Shown: in pieces, positions 19,856 through 27,418 of the stretch
Position numbering within the stretch: the stretch's first letter is position 1
Layout: each line of letters opens with the position of its first letter
Assembly (NCBI GenBank): GCA_026129765.1
Contig: JAHCHP010000003.1
Span: forward strand, 124,001 to 188,000
Reading direction: 5' to 3'
Origin: Fimbriimonadia bacterium
GTDB taxonomy: Bacteria; Armatimonadota; Fimbriimonadia; Fimbriimonadales; GBS-DC
DNA: 64,000 bases
Position numbers and translations under genes: made by a program
Notes under the pieces: generated by a model
The model's input: only the letters and a program-made list of their open reading frames with translations
Database searches by the model: none
What the model was told of the DNA's origin: nothing

Positions 19856-20656
19856 TCACTGCCAGACGACATACCCGCCCGTTCGTTCGGGATAGAAGGG
19901 ATAAGTCCAGATGCCTTTCGAGACCCAGATGTAGACCGCCGGTCGGTCGCCTGCCGAATCAACGCGTTTCAACTCAAACCATTTGGAATGTCCATCGGCA
20001 AACGAGAGGTTGTCGCCGTTTTTGTGAATCACGCGGGGGCGGATTTTGTTGTAGAAGTCAGGGGTTTCGATAGTGGCATAAGTGCAGCCCCAAGTCGCGC
20101 CATAGGGTGGCACGGATCCCGAATGCATAAACGCGATGGTGTTCGCGGGCTGTGAAATCGCGCTCATCTGGATGGGGGTCACCCACGTGTCGGTTCCATC
20201 GGGCGAACGGTAATAATCGCCATAAGGATATGAAGCGTCCGCGCCCAGAAAATAGTTGTAGGCATAGTTGTTGGTGATGGGCTGTCCGTTGAAAGCAGCG
20301 CATGCGCCGCTGCCGCTGAACACCTTCGGCATCGATGGGCAAAGGAACATACCCCGGTTCTTCGTGTAAGGCTGCATCACCAGAGACCAGCCATTGAACG
20401 GTTGACCATTCAACTTTTGCCCATTCAAGAGGGTTCCCGGCTCTATCGCGGAACCGACAATGGGCATTTTTTCGTCGAAATCGTTCGCGTACATCAAAAT
20501 GCCCAGCGCCAGCTGTTTCTGGTTGGAAAGGCAGTTAGTTTGGCGCGCGCTTTCTCGCGCTTGGGCAAATACGGGGAATAGGATCGCGGCTAAGATAGCG
20601 ATAATCGCGATAACAACCAATAACTCTATGAGCGTGAAGCCCTGTTGACGTTTCAT
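19856..20656 (-). CDS. DUF1559-type pseudopilin-like secreted protein
   Basis: 266 residues starting with a type IV pilin-like leader: the prepilin peptidase site is GFTLIELL at residues 6-13, then a hydrophobic helix leading into [14 protein letters not shown]. The globular part carries the H-x9-DG motif of DUF1559 proteins ([13 protein letters not shown] near the end). Such proteins are multiplied in Planctomycetota and Armatimonadota and may form surface pseudopilus-like structures; their exact role is unknown. GGAGG precedes the start codon on the minus strand. A similar protein is at 56474 and a leaderless-type relative at 35861. No pilus assembly genes lie nearby. Confidence 0.88.
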   Translation of the reverse strand: MKRQQGFTLIELLVVIAIIAILAAILFPVFAQARESARQTNCLSNQKQLALGILMYANDFDEKMPIVGSAIEPGTLLNGQKLNGQPFNGWSLVMQPYTKNRGMFLCPSMPKVFSGSGACAAFNGQPITNNYAYNYFLGADASYPYGDYYRSPDGTDTWVTPIQMSAISQPANTIAFMHSGSVPPYGATWGCTYATIETPDFYNKIRPRVIHKNGDNLSFADGHSKWFELKRVDSAGDRPAVYIWVSKGIWTYPFYPERTGGYVVWQ

Positions 20657-20808
20657 GTAAGTGTCCCTCCTCTGCGGTGGCTATAGTTATAGATTGACCG
20701 CCGATTCTAATTTACCCTATCTCTGGTTAAAGGATCGTTAATGTTACAAGAAGCCATTTTTATTGGGGGTTAGGGTATTCTAATCTCTAACCTGAAAATT
20801 AGGAGGCG

Positions 20809-21021
20809 ATGTTGATAAAGTATGAGGTAATTATTTATTGGAGCCAAGAAGATGAATGTTTTGTTTCGGAAATGCCGGAGTTGCCGGGCTGCATAGCAGA
20901 TGGCGGTACACCTCAAGAGGCGTTAGCCAATATAGAGCAAATCGCAAAAGATTGGATTGAGACCGCGCGTGAGTTGGGGCGACCAATCCCTGAACCAAAA
21001 GGACGCTTAATCTTTGCTTGA
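20809..21021 (+). CDS. HicB-like protein (orphan antitoxin-like)
   Basis: 70 residues of the HicB/UPF0150 fold: YEVIIYWSQEDECFVSEMPELPGCIADGGTPQEALANIEQIAKDWI is the core pattern, here read in pieces (residues 5-50). HicB proteins neutralise HicA mRNA-interferase toxins. No HicA frame is visible upstream (150 bases) or downstream (260 bases), and no DNA-binding C-terminal domain is present, so it may be a lone regulator or a remnant. AGGAGG at 20801-20806 is only 2 bases before this ATG; the TTG codon right after it (20812) has a better 5-base gap and could be the true start. Confidence 0.75.
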   Translation: MLIKYEVIIYWSQEDECFVSEMPELPGCIADGGTPQEALANIEQIAKDWIETARELGRPIPEPKGRLIFA

Positions 21022-21147
21022 TTCGACTATCATTGAAGGCTGATGGGAGGGCAATCTCCGTCTTCTCCCTGCCAGCGAGGAGAACCGGTGAAATACGCCC
21101 CCCAAAGCCTTCCGGCACAAAATCCCCGCTGACCCTCAAGGCTCAGG

Positions 21148-21153
21148 TATAAT
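21148..21153 (+). promoter_or_regulatory. -10 box of the saccharopine dehydrogenase-like gene
   Basis: TATAAT about 130 bases before the ATG at 21283. The leader has no hairpin-rich structure I could match to a lysine riboswitch. AAGGAGG lies at 21261-21267, 15 bases before the start, which is long. Confidence 0.45.
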
Positions 21154-21282
21154 ATAGCCGATAATCTTCAGTAGAAGCCCCTCTTTTCCGAGGCTCATCC
21201 GACTTTTGGTCGTTTCACCCTTACAGCTTCTGTTTCATTTTGTGGGGCTTGCAATGGCGCAAGGAGGCAGACAAAGACGATT

Positions 21283-22464
21283 ATGAATAAAACATATGCG
21301 ATTTTAGGCGCGGGGATGCAGGGTCCTGCCGTAGCCTACGATTTAGCGAGATTTGCGAACCCAGCAAAGATTTTGCTGGCAGACCTGCATTTAAACATTG
21401 CCCAAAGCAAAGCGGAACGGGTCAACCACTTGGTTGGCAAGCCCATCGTGGAACCCATGCAGATCAACGCGATGGATGACGCGCAGGTGAAGGCTTTCTT
21501 CAAAAGCGCGGATATGGTAATCAGCGCGGTTCCCTGGCAAATGAATATGCGCTTGTCCGAACTCGCGTTAGAATGTCAAACGAACTTTCTGGATATGGGC
21601 AATGAACCGGATTGGTTCTGGTACGAATTCCGAAAGCGCAATCAAGAGGCGGTGGATGCGGGCATCAGTATCGTGCCAGACTGTGGACTTGCGCCCGGCA
21701 TGGTGAACCATCTCGGCTTATACTGCATGGAGAAGATGGATCGCTGCGATTCCATCACGCTGCGGTGCGGGGGCTTACCACAAGAGCCGAAACCGCCCTT
21801 AGGCTACAAACTGGTCTTTAATATGATCGGGGTGATTTCGGAATATACTGGCGAGGCGCATGTGCTGCGGGAGGGAAAAAACGCTTTTGTGCCGACTCTG
21901 GACGATGTGGAGATTTTGGAAGACCCCGTGTTAGGCACTTTGGAAGCCGCTTCCACCTCTGGAGGCACCTCCACCGCCACTTATACGCTGGAAGGCAAGG
22001 TGCGCACCTATGATTATAAGACGCTGCGCTATCCGGGACATTGGGGCGCGATTCGCGCGCTGCGGGACCTCGGTTTCTTTGAAGAGCAGCCCGTGCAGAT
22101 TGGAGAGACGCACGTTTCGCCTCGCGATGTGTGTGTGGCGGTGATTCCTCCCAAAATCCGGTTCCCAGAAGACAAGGACCTGATTGTGGTGCATGCGCAT
22201 GCGGAAGGCATCCAAAACGACCGCCCCTACAAAATCAGCCTGCATTTTATCGATTATCACAATGATGAAACCGGCTTTTCCGCAATGGAGCGCGTGACGG
22301 GCTTCGCGGCTTCCATTATCGCGCAAGGCATTGTGAACGGGCAGGTTCCTAAAGGACTGATTCCTTACGAGCAGACCATGAGCGGGCATGACTACCTGCG
22401 CGAATTCTTGCGGCGCGGTTTCCGGGTGCGGGAGAACGTGATTCACGAATTAGTGGGACATTAG
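21283..22464 (+). CDS. Saccharopine dehydrogenase-family oxidoreductase
   Basis: 393 residues. The N-terminal Rossmann fold has YAILGAGMQGPAVAYDLA (Gly-x-Gly-x-x-Gly at 8-13) and an acidic strand end (LLADLH). The middle has VVSAVPW-like ISAVPWQMN, then the family stretch PDCGLAPGMVNHLG near residues 128-141, shared with saccharopine reductases and L-lysine dehydrogenases. It would reduce or oxidise an amino acid-derived imine with NAD(P). Lysine or a related amino acid is the likely substrate, but the sequence does not settle it. The next gene, xerD-like, follows by 16 bases and may be co-transcribed. No lysine pathway partner is in the window. Confidence 0.82.
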   Translation: MNKTYAILGAGMQGPAVAYDLARFANPAKILLADLHLNIAQSKAERVNHLVGKPIVEPMQINAMDDAQVKAFFKSADMVISAVPWQMNMRLSELALECQTNFLDMGNEPDWFWYEFRKRNQEAVDAGISIVPDCGLAPGMVNHLGLYCMEKMDRCDSITLRCGGLPQEPKPPLGYKLVFNMIGVISEYTGEAHVLREGKNAFVPTLDDVEILEDPVLGTLEAASTSGGTSTATYTLEGKVRTYDYKTLRYPGHWGAIRALRDLGFFEEQPVQIGETHVSPRDVCVAVIPPKIRFPEDKDLIVVHAHAEGIQNDRPYKISLHFIDYHNDETGFSAMERVTGFAASIIAQGIVNGQVPKGLIPYEQTMSGHDYLREFLRRGFRVRENVIHELVGH

Positions 22465-22480
22465 GGTATGCTTAGGGGGT

Positions 22481-23374
22481 ATGTTCCAATCAACCTGGAT
22501 CGATCTCTACTTGGACTATCTGCAGCATGAGCGGCAGGTCTCGCGCCATACGCTGGATGCCTATGCGCGCGATCTGACGCAATTTCACGATTTTTTGGAA
22601 TCGTCTGAACGCTTGAACCCCTCCCTCTGGAATTCGCAGATGTGGGAGGGGTTCGTTTATTACTTGCGGAAGCGGTCTCTGACCGAATCAAGCATCGCGC
22701 GGAAACTGAGCGCGGTCCGAGCGATGTTGAAATATTGCGTCCGTAAGGGGCTGCTTGACCGCCTGCCCGACGAGCAGGATACGCATGCGAAACCCCATCG
22801 CCCGCTGCCCGATGTGCTGACCCCCCATGAAATGCGCCGTTTACTGATGCAGCCGCCCCTGGATCAGGCGCGGGGAATGCGTGACCGCGCCATGTTAGAG
22901 TTAATGTATGCGACTGGGCTTCGGGTCTCAGAATTGCTGGGGCTTCGGCTGCAAGATATGAATATGGTGGAGCGGACCGCGCGCGTATTGGGTAAACGCG
23001 GGCGTGAACGGGTGCTGCCGCTTAGTCCGACCGCCATTGAGTGGGTCCAAACCTATCTCAGCGAAGCGCGCCCCGCGCTGACCAAAAAACGCTCCAGCCC
23101 CTACCTATTTTTGAATGACCGGGGCGGCGTGTTGAGCCGGGTCGCTTTTTGGAACCTAATAAAAGAGTACGCGGCATTGGCAGGCATCACCAAGAACGTA
23201 ACGCCGCATACCTTGCGCCACTCGTTTGCGGTTCACCTGCTGAATGGCGGCGCGGACCTGCGGGCGGTTCAAGAACTGCTGGGGCATACCGACATCTCCA
23301 CGACGCAAATATATACGCAAGTGAGCCTGGACCGGCTGAAAGAGGTTTACAAGAAATCGCATCCCCGCGCTTAA
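22481..23374 (+). CDS. xerD: Tyrosine recombinase, XerD/XerC type
   Basis: 297 residues, the usual size for a chromosome dimer resolvase. The N-terminal core-binding domain (SAM-like) spans residues 1-90 with HERQVSRHTLDAYARDL. The catalytic set is complete: Arg148 (ATGLRVSELL), Lys172 (LGKRGRERVLP), His243 and Arg246 (HTLRHSF), His269 (LGHTD) and Tyr278 (QIYTQ). Xer recombinases act at dif sites to resolve dimers after replication. Whether this is XerC or XerD cannot be told from the sequence alone; XerD is chosen on overall likeness. It starts 17 bases after the preceding gene. It could in principle belong to a mobile element, but no integrase-linked genes or attachment repeats are visible. 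Confidence 0.85.
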   Translation: MFQSTWIDLYLDYLQHERQVSRHTLDAYARDLTQFHDFLESSERLNPSLWNSQMWEGFVYYLRKRSLTESSIARKLSAVRAMLKYCVRKGLLDRLPDEQDTHAKPHRPLPDVLTPHEMRRLLMQPPLDQARGMRDRAMLELMYATGLRVSELLGLRLQDMNMVERTARVLGKRGRERVLPLSPTAIEWVQTYLSEARPALTKKRSSPYLFLNDRGGVLSRVAFWNLIKEYAALAGITKNVTPHTLRHSFAVHLLNGGADLRAVQELLGHTDISTTQIYTQVSLDRLKEVYKKSHPRA

Positions 23375-23407
23375 CGGGTGGGGAAAAGCCTGATAACATT
23401 CCTTGCA

Positions 23408-23470
23408 GCCACCCTGAGCGCAGCGAATGGATCTTTTTTAAGACTGGATTCCCGCGTTCGCGGGAATGAC
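23408..23470 (+). repeat. 64-bp composite MITE-like repeat, copy 3
   Basis: Contains CACCCTGAGCGCAGCGAATG, an AT-rich centre and GATTCCCGCGTTCGCGGGAATG, ending ATGAC. It lies between the xerD stop and the convergent subtilase gene. The remaining 100 bases of the gap hold a short GC-rich repeat near 23519 and no gene. Confidence 0.7.
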
Positions 23471-23571
23471 GGCATGGCGCACTCGTATCAATATGGGGAT
23501 GGAATGACGATAAAAAAGGGAGCGCAAGAGTGCGCCCCCCTAGAATTCTATTGTATCAGCGTCTTCCCTGT

Positions 23572-26500
23572 TTACATCGGATCGCTCGCGATTCCGAAGT
23601 TAAACAGCACATTCAGTAGGTCGTTGTCATTCACCGAAGCATCCCGGTTCAAGTTGCCGGACGTGTTGGGTCCTCCAAGCCCGAAGTTGAACAACACCAT
23701 CAGAAGGTCTTCGTCATCTACCCGGTTGTCCTTGTTCGCATCGCCGTTCAACAGGTTGAAGTTCAGTGTCACAACGCCGGTCAAGTTTGCGACATTCTGT
23801 CGTTTGCGCAGCCACGTGCCGCCAAAGATGCGAGCGCTGACCGTCGCGTTCGCGCCGGAAAGCGAAGTGACTGCCGTGTAGTTGCCATCGCCGTCCAGAA
23901 TCGCGTCCACCGTTTCCGTGTTTGCACCCTGCTTCACTACGATTCGAGCCGTCAGACCGTTTAAGGTCGCCGCCATGAACTCCAGTTGCACCTTGCCTTG
24001 AATGATCTGGCGATTGACCGCCAAGATACTTTCTCCATATCCTCCACCATAAGGCAGGTCTCCATCAAAGTACATTGACAATCGATGCGCGCCTGCCGGG
24101 TAATTGGGGGGTATGTTGTAGTTGATGCTGGCGAACCCGTTCGCGTTGGTGATGGCAGTGCCGATGTTGCTCCCATTGAGCGTGAAGGTGATCTGCTTAT
24201 TCGCGATAGGCTGGTTGTTTTCCAGACAGATCAATCTGCCCCGCAGGGTGACGGCTTGTCCAGGCGCGCCGGTCTGGTTTTGTGCTTCGATTTTCATTCG
24301 AGCTGCATAGATGAAGGCTTTCTCCCCGCCTGCCGTGTATTCAAAGGTGTTATCGCCTTGGAATTCTGCCACTAATCGATAGCGCCCGAGAGTGATGTTG
24401 TTCGGTATATTCCAGTTCAGAGTCGCGACGCCCTGCGCGTTGGTGTTCGCGTTGCCAATCGCGATGTCGACGGCGGTGCCAGGCGAGTAGTTTCTCAACC
24501 GGAACCGGATTTGCTTGTTCGCGAGAGGCGCGTTATTCTGGATGTTTCGCAGGGTCGCGGTGAAGGCGGCTTGCCCCAGCAGGTTCAGATCGAAAGCGGA
24601 GGTGGTCAAATTGATATAAGCGAACTGCTTCGGATCGATTCGATAAGCAATCGCGCGGCGTCCGGGGCTGGCGTTGGTGGTGTTGCCGCCTTCCACATTG
24701 TCGGTGCCGCAGCGGAACTTCTCCAGTTTCACTTTATACTGACCGCCTTGGTTGTTCGGCACGGTGTAATCCAATATCTCGAAGTTGTCATCGCGATTGG
24801 CGAACCGGGTCACAAATTGATCTTGGTTGTTCACCACACGATAGAGCGCGAGGTCATAATCCGCGCTGATCTGGTTGGTATAGTTAGCCCAGTTGGGATT
24901 CTGCTTCCAACACATCACGAATCGCAGCCGCTGTCCCGCATTTAAGGTAAAGGTCCAATCACCTGCAGCAGGCGGATTGCAGTTTGCCTGCACCGTTCCT
25001 GTTGCCCAGCCCATATTCGCATTAGGATTGGCGGCATGTTCTACCGACTGATTGACAATCAGCGCGCCCGTCGCGGCTCGGTTGCCCGGCGCGTTGGTCA
25101 CATTGTGCAGCGCGTTGCACATCAGAATGGCTTTGACCAGTTCCGGCCATGCGCCGACAAAAGGACGCGCCTCGATCATCAGCGCGACGGCTCCCGTCAC
25201 GTGCGGAGCCGCAAAACTGGTTCCTGTGACACCGCCTGCCGCATGCGCCCAAGGATCGGAGGTCGTGGTGGTTTTGATGTTCGTGCCGGGCGCGATCAGT
25301 TCCGGTTTCATACGGTTCGTGGCAAGCCCAAAACTGGAGGAACCTGCTACAGAGTCATCATCCCACCGGACGGTGTTGTTGTCGTTCATGTTGCCGACCG
25401 TGACCACATTGTAAGCGTCGCCCGGCATGTTGACTCGCCGGTTAGCGGCGGTACCGTGAAGTCCGCTGTTCCCAGCCGCCACCACTAAAGTCCGATTGTT
25501 ATTGAAAACGAGGGTGTCGGCAAATCGAGAATGCCCGCCTGGCGTGCCTTGTGTTAAATCGCCACCGTAGCTCATGTTAACCACGCTGCTGTTTCCTTGA
25601 CCGCCCCCGTTGCCTATCGCGTTGTTGAGAGCGGTTTCTAGTTCAGGCGCGTTCCTGCCCGGATTAGTGAGAGTGCCGCTGCCGCCGCCTGCCCACAGGC
25701 TTACCCAGGGAGCGATGCCTCTGTATCTCTCAGAGTCAATGTCCAGCATCCGAATCACGCCCGCGACATTGGTCGCATGGTTGCCCGATCCCGCTCCCAG
25801 ATTGGTGGCATTGATCGTTGTTCCAAGCAGAAAGGGATTATTGTTGACGGCGTTGGCTCCCGTGTAGCCCGCTGCGACACGCCCCGACTCAAGCCCGTTG
25901 GGGGTTTGCCGCGCTTCTACCATACCGGTACGGACGCCATTACCCTCAATATTTCTAAAGTGCGTAACGTCTGCCATCACGACCGTCCGGGAGGTATCCA
26001 GCAGAGCCATCATTGATTCGGGCTTGTAGATGCGGTCGATTTCTGGGAAGTTGAAAGTATCTTCGCTGAGTTGTCTGATTGTCGCGACGGGTAAATTCGC
26101 ATATAATACCGGCGCGGAGTCGTTGGTTTCAGCGTCATATCCCATCGCCTGTAGTTTTATCAGAGTTTCAGAGACGACCCCCCGAACAAACTGAGAGCGA
26201 TGCTCGTATGTGCGCGACTGGTATAGGTGGAGATCGTCTAAGGTTTGAATTTCCTGCTCGGTCGGCGAAGGCAGCGGCGTATAGACCGGCTCCTTCAACC
26301 AGATAATCACCATTTCTTCTTGGTTAGGGGGCAGGCTGGATAGATGGTGCGCGAGGCGCGTATCCATTCTGCCGTATTGCGCGAAATAGGCTTGTTGCTC
26401 CATACGAAGCAGCGCGTCTGCCTGCGCGACATCGCCCGTATTCGTCAAGACGACGAGTTCCACTCGCCCGGTCAAGGTATCCCGTACCTCAAAGGTGAGA

Positions 26501-26730
26501 GTTTCCAAGTTCAGCCCTGTGTATCGCTGCTGGCTGGAACCCCACAGGGTCAAGCGCGACAGGGGCGCGTTCAGTTTCGTGGATGCTGCCTGGAGGGCGC
26601 GCATCTCTAAATCGGCGCGATTCATCGAGGGTGTCTGCTGCGCAAGCCCGAGGCTCAGCCAGCCAGCCGCGACAAGGGCGGCTATCCCTTTCAACCCGAA
26701 GGTTCTTGAAAAATGACGCTGTTTGTTCAT
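23572..26730 (-). CDS. Large secreted subtilase with Ig-like and dockerin-like modules
   Basis: 1052 residues. A signal peptide (about 1-30) and a propeptide-like region precede an S8 peptidase domain at about 260-560. Landmarks are GSGNHATNVAGV (His318), AAGNSG (Asn421, oxyanion hole) and GTSFAAPHVTG (Ser505). At the place of the usual catalytic Asp the sequence reads GMVEARQTP, so Glu272 may take that role. Next come an inserted beta-rich domain (to about 700), two Ig-like repeats of the type with NKQI and LNWNIPNN, and two dockerin-like repeats (GDANKDNRVDDEDLLMVLFNFG and NLNRDASVNDNDLL with VLFNFG, read in pieces). It likely degrades protein outside the cell and is fixed to something by its tail. 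Confidence 0.85.
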   Translation of the reverse strand: MNKQRHFSRTFGLKGIAALVAAGWLSLGLAQQTPSMNRADLEMRALQAASTKLNAPLSRLTLWGSSQQRYTGLNLETLTFEVRDTLTGRVELVVLTNTGDVAQADALLRMEQQAYFAQYGRMDTRLAHHLSSLPPNQEEMVIIWLKEPVYTPLPSPTEQEIQTLDDLHLYQSRTYEHRSQFVRGVVSETLIKLQAMGYDAETNDSAPVLYANLPVATIRQLSEDTFNFPEIDRIYKPESMMALLDTSRTVVMADVTHFRNIEGNGVRTGMVEARQTPNGLESGRVAAGYTGANAVNNNPFLLGTTINATNLGAGSGNHATNVAGVIRMLDIDSERYRGIAPWVSLWAGGGSGTLTNPGRNAPELETALNNAIGNGGGQGNSSVVNMSYGGDLTQGTPGGHSRFADTLVFNNNRTLVVAAGNSGLHGTAANRRVNMPGDAYNVVTVGNMNDNNTVRWDDDSVAGSSSFGLATNRMKPELIAPGTNIKTTTTSDPWAHAAGGVTGTSFAAPHVTGAVALMIEARPFVGAWPELVKAILMCNALHNVTNAPGNRAATGALIVNQSVEHAANPNANMGWATGTVQANCNPPAAGDWTFTLNAGQRLRFVMCWKQNPNWANYTNQISADYDLALYRVVNNQDQFVTRFANRDDNFEILDYTVPNNQGGQYKVKLEKFRCGTDNVEGGNTTNASPGRRAIAYRIDPKQFAYINLTTSAFDLNLLGQAAFTATLRNIQNNAPLANKQIRFRLRNYSPGTAVDIAIGNANTNAQGVATLNWNIPNNITLGRYRLVAEFQGDNTFEYTAGGEKAFIYAARMKIEAQNQTGAPGQAVTLRGRLICLENNQPIANKQITFTLNGSNIGTAITNANGFASINYNIPPNYPAGAHRLSMYFDGDLPYGGGYGESILAVNRQIIQGKVQLEFMAATLNGLTARIVVKQGANTETVDAILDGDGNYTAVTSLSGANATVSARIFGGTWLRKRQNVANLTGVVTLNFNLLNGDANKDNRVDDEDLLMVLFNFGLGGPNTSGNLNRDASVNDNDLLNVLFNFGIASDPM

Positions 26731-26897
26731 GAGAAAATCCTCCTAATCTTTGATCTCTTCTCGCGCTGCGCGCTTGGCGGGGACGCGAGGCAAGAGCCGA
26801 TCAGGTTTGTTTTTTGCTTGATAGGTTCTTGCAACACTCTATGACTCGGAGTATTGATTTTCCGTAACAGGTTTTCCTTCTTTTTCACAACTTGCGC

Positions 26898-26927
26898 TTG
26901 ACATCCTGGTCTTTTTTTGAGTATAAT
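26898..26927 (+). promoter_or_regulatory. Consensus promoter of the Fur-family/ATPase operon
   Basis: TTGACA (26898-26903), 18-base spacer, TATAAT (26922-26927). The -10 box lies in GAGTATAATTCTC, an imperfect inverted repeat that could serve as an operator for the Fur-family regulator downstream. The operator reading is inference. Confidence 0.75.
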
Positions 26928-26968
26928 TCTCTTTGGAAAATGACTCTCCATAAAAAACGAGGTTCCCT

Positions 26969-27418
26969 ATGATCTATCAGCGTTTAGTGTCTGGTCTGCG
27001 CGACTCTGGGTTGCGCTTGACCCCCCAGCGCTTGGCGATATGCCGCGTGCTGTCTGAAAGTAAAGACCATCCGACCGCGATGATGGTCTACCATTCGTTG
27101 CTGCCGGAATTCCCCACGATGAGCCTTGCCACCGTCTACAAAACCCTGAATGTGCTGCGCGAGCAAGGACTGGTGCTGGCATTGGGCGCGGCAGGCGACG
27201 GTATGGAGCATTACGATGCCGATTTAGACCCGCATGTTCACTTGGTCTGTGTCAAATGCCACCGGGTGGTGGACTTCATGGGCGAAGATATTTACACCAT
27301 CCAACAAAAAGTCGCGAGTTCATCCGGCTACCAGATTCAGGGCGCGCGAATCGTCTACTATGGCGTCTGCCCTGACTGCGCGCAAGCGGCGGATACCGCG
27401 CGGGAGCGCGTCTCTTGA
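26969..27418 (+). CDS. Fur-family metal- or peroxide-responsive repressor
   Basis: 149 residues. The winged helix is GLRLTPQRLAICRVLSESKDHPTA and the recognition region MSLATVYKTLNVLREQGLV. The dimer domain has the metal site HYDADLDPHVHLVCVKCHRVVDF and a second pair CPDC, so a structural Zn site with two CxxC pairs is present (CVKC and CPDC). By family it binds a ferrous, zinc, manganese or peroxide signal; which one is not determined, though PerR-like is plausible given its partner. It overlaps the start of the metal ATPase gene by 4 bases and shares its promoter, so it probably controls efflux and itself. Confidence 0.9.
   Translation: MIYQRLVSGLRDSGLRLTPQRLAICRVLSESKDHPTAMMVYHSLLPEFPTMSLATVYKTLNVLREQGLVLALGAAGDGMEHYDADLDPHVHLVCVKCHRVVDFMGEDIYTIQQKVASSSGYQIQGARIVYYGVCPDCAQAADTARERVS

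Noticed and set aside
21022-21282. Lysine riboswitch before the saccharopine dehydrogenase-like gene
   Set aside because: The leader is only about 130 bases and lacks the five-helix core.
22481-23374. Integrase of a prophage or integrative element
   Set aside because: The recombinase has the length and motifs of XerC/XerD, and no phage genes, tRNA target or attachment repeats are near.
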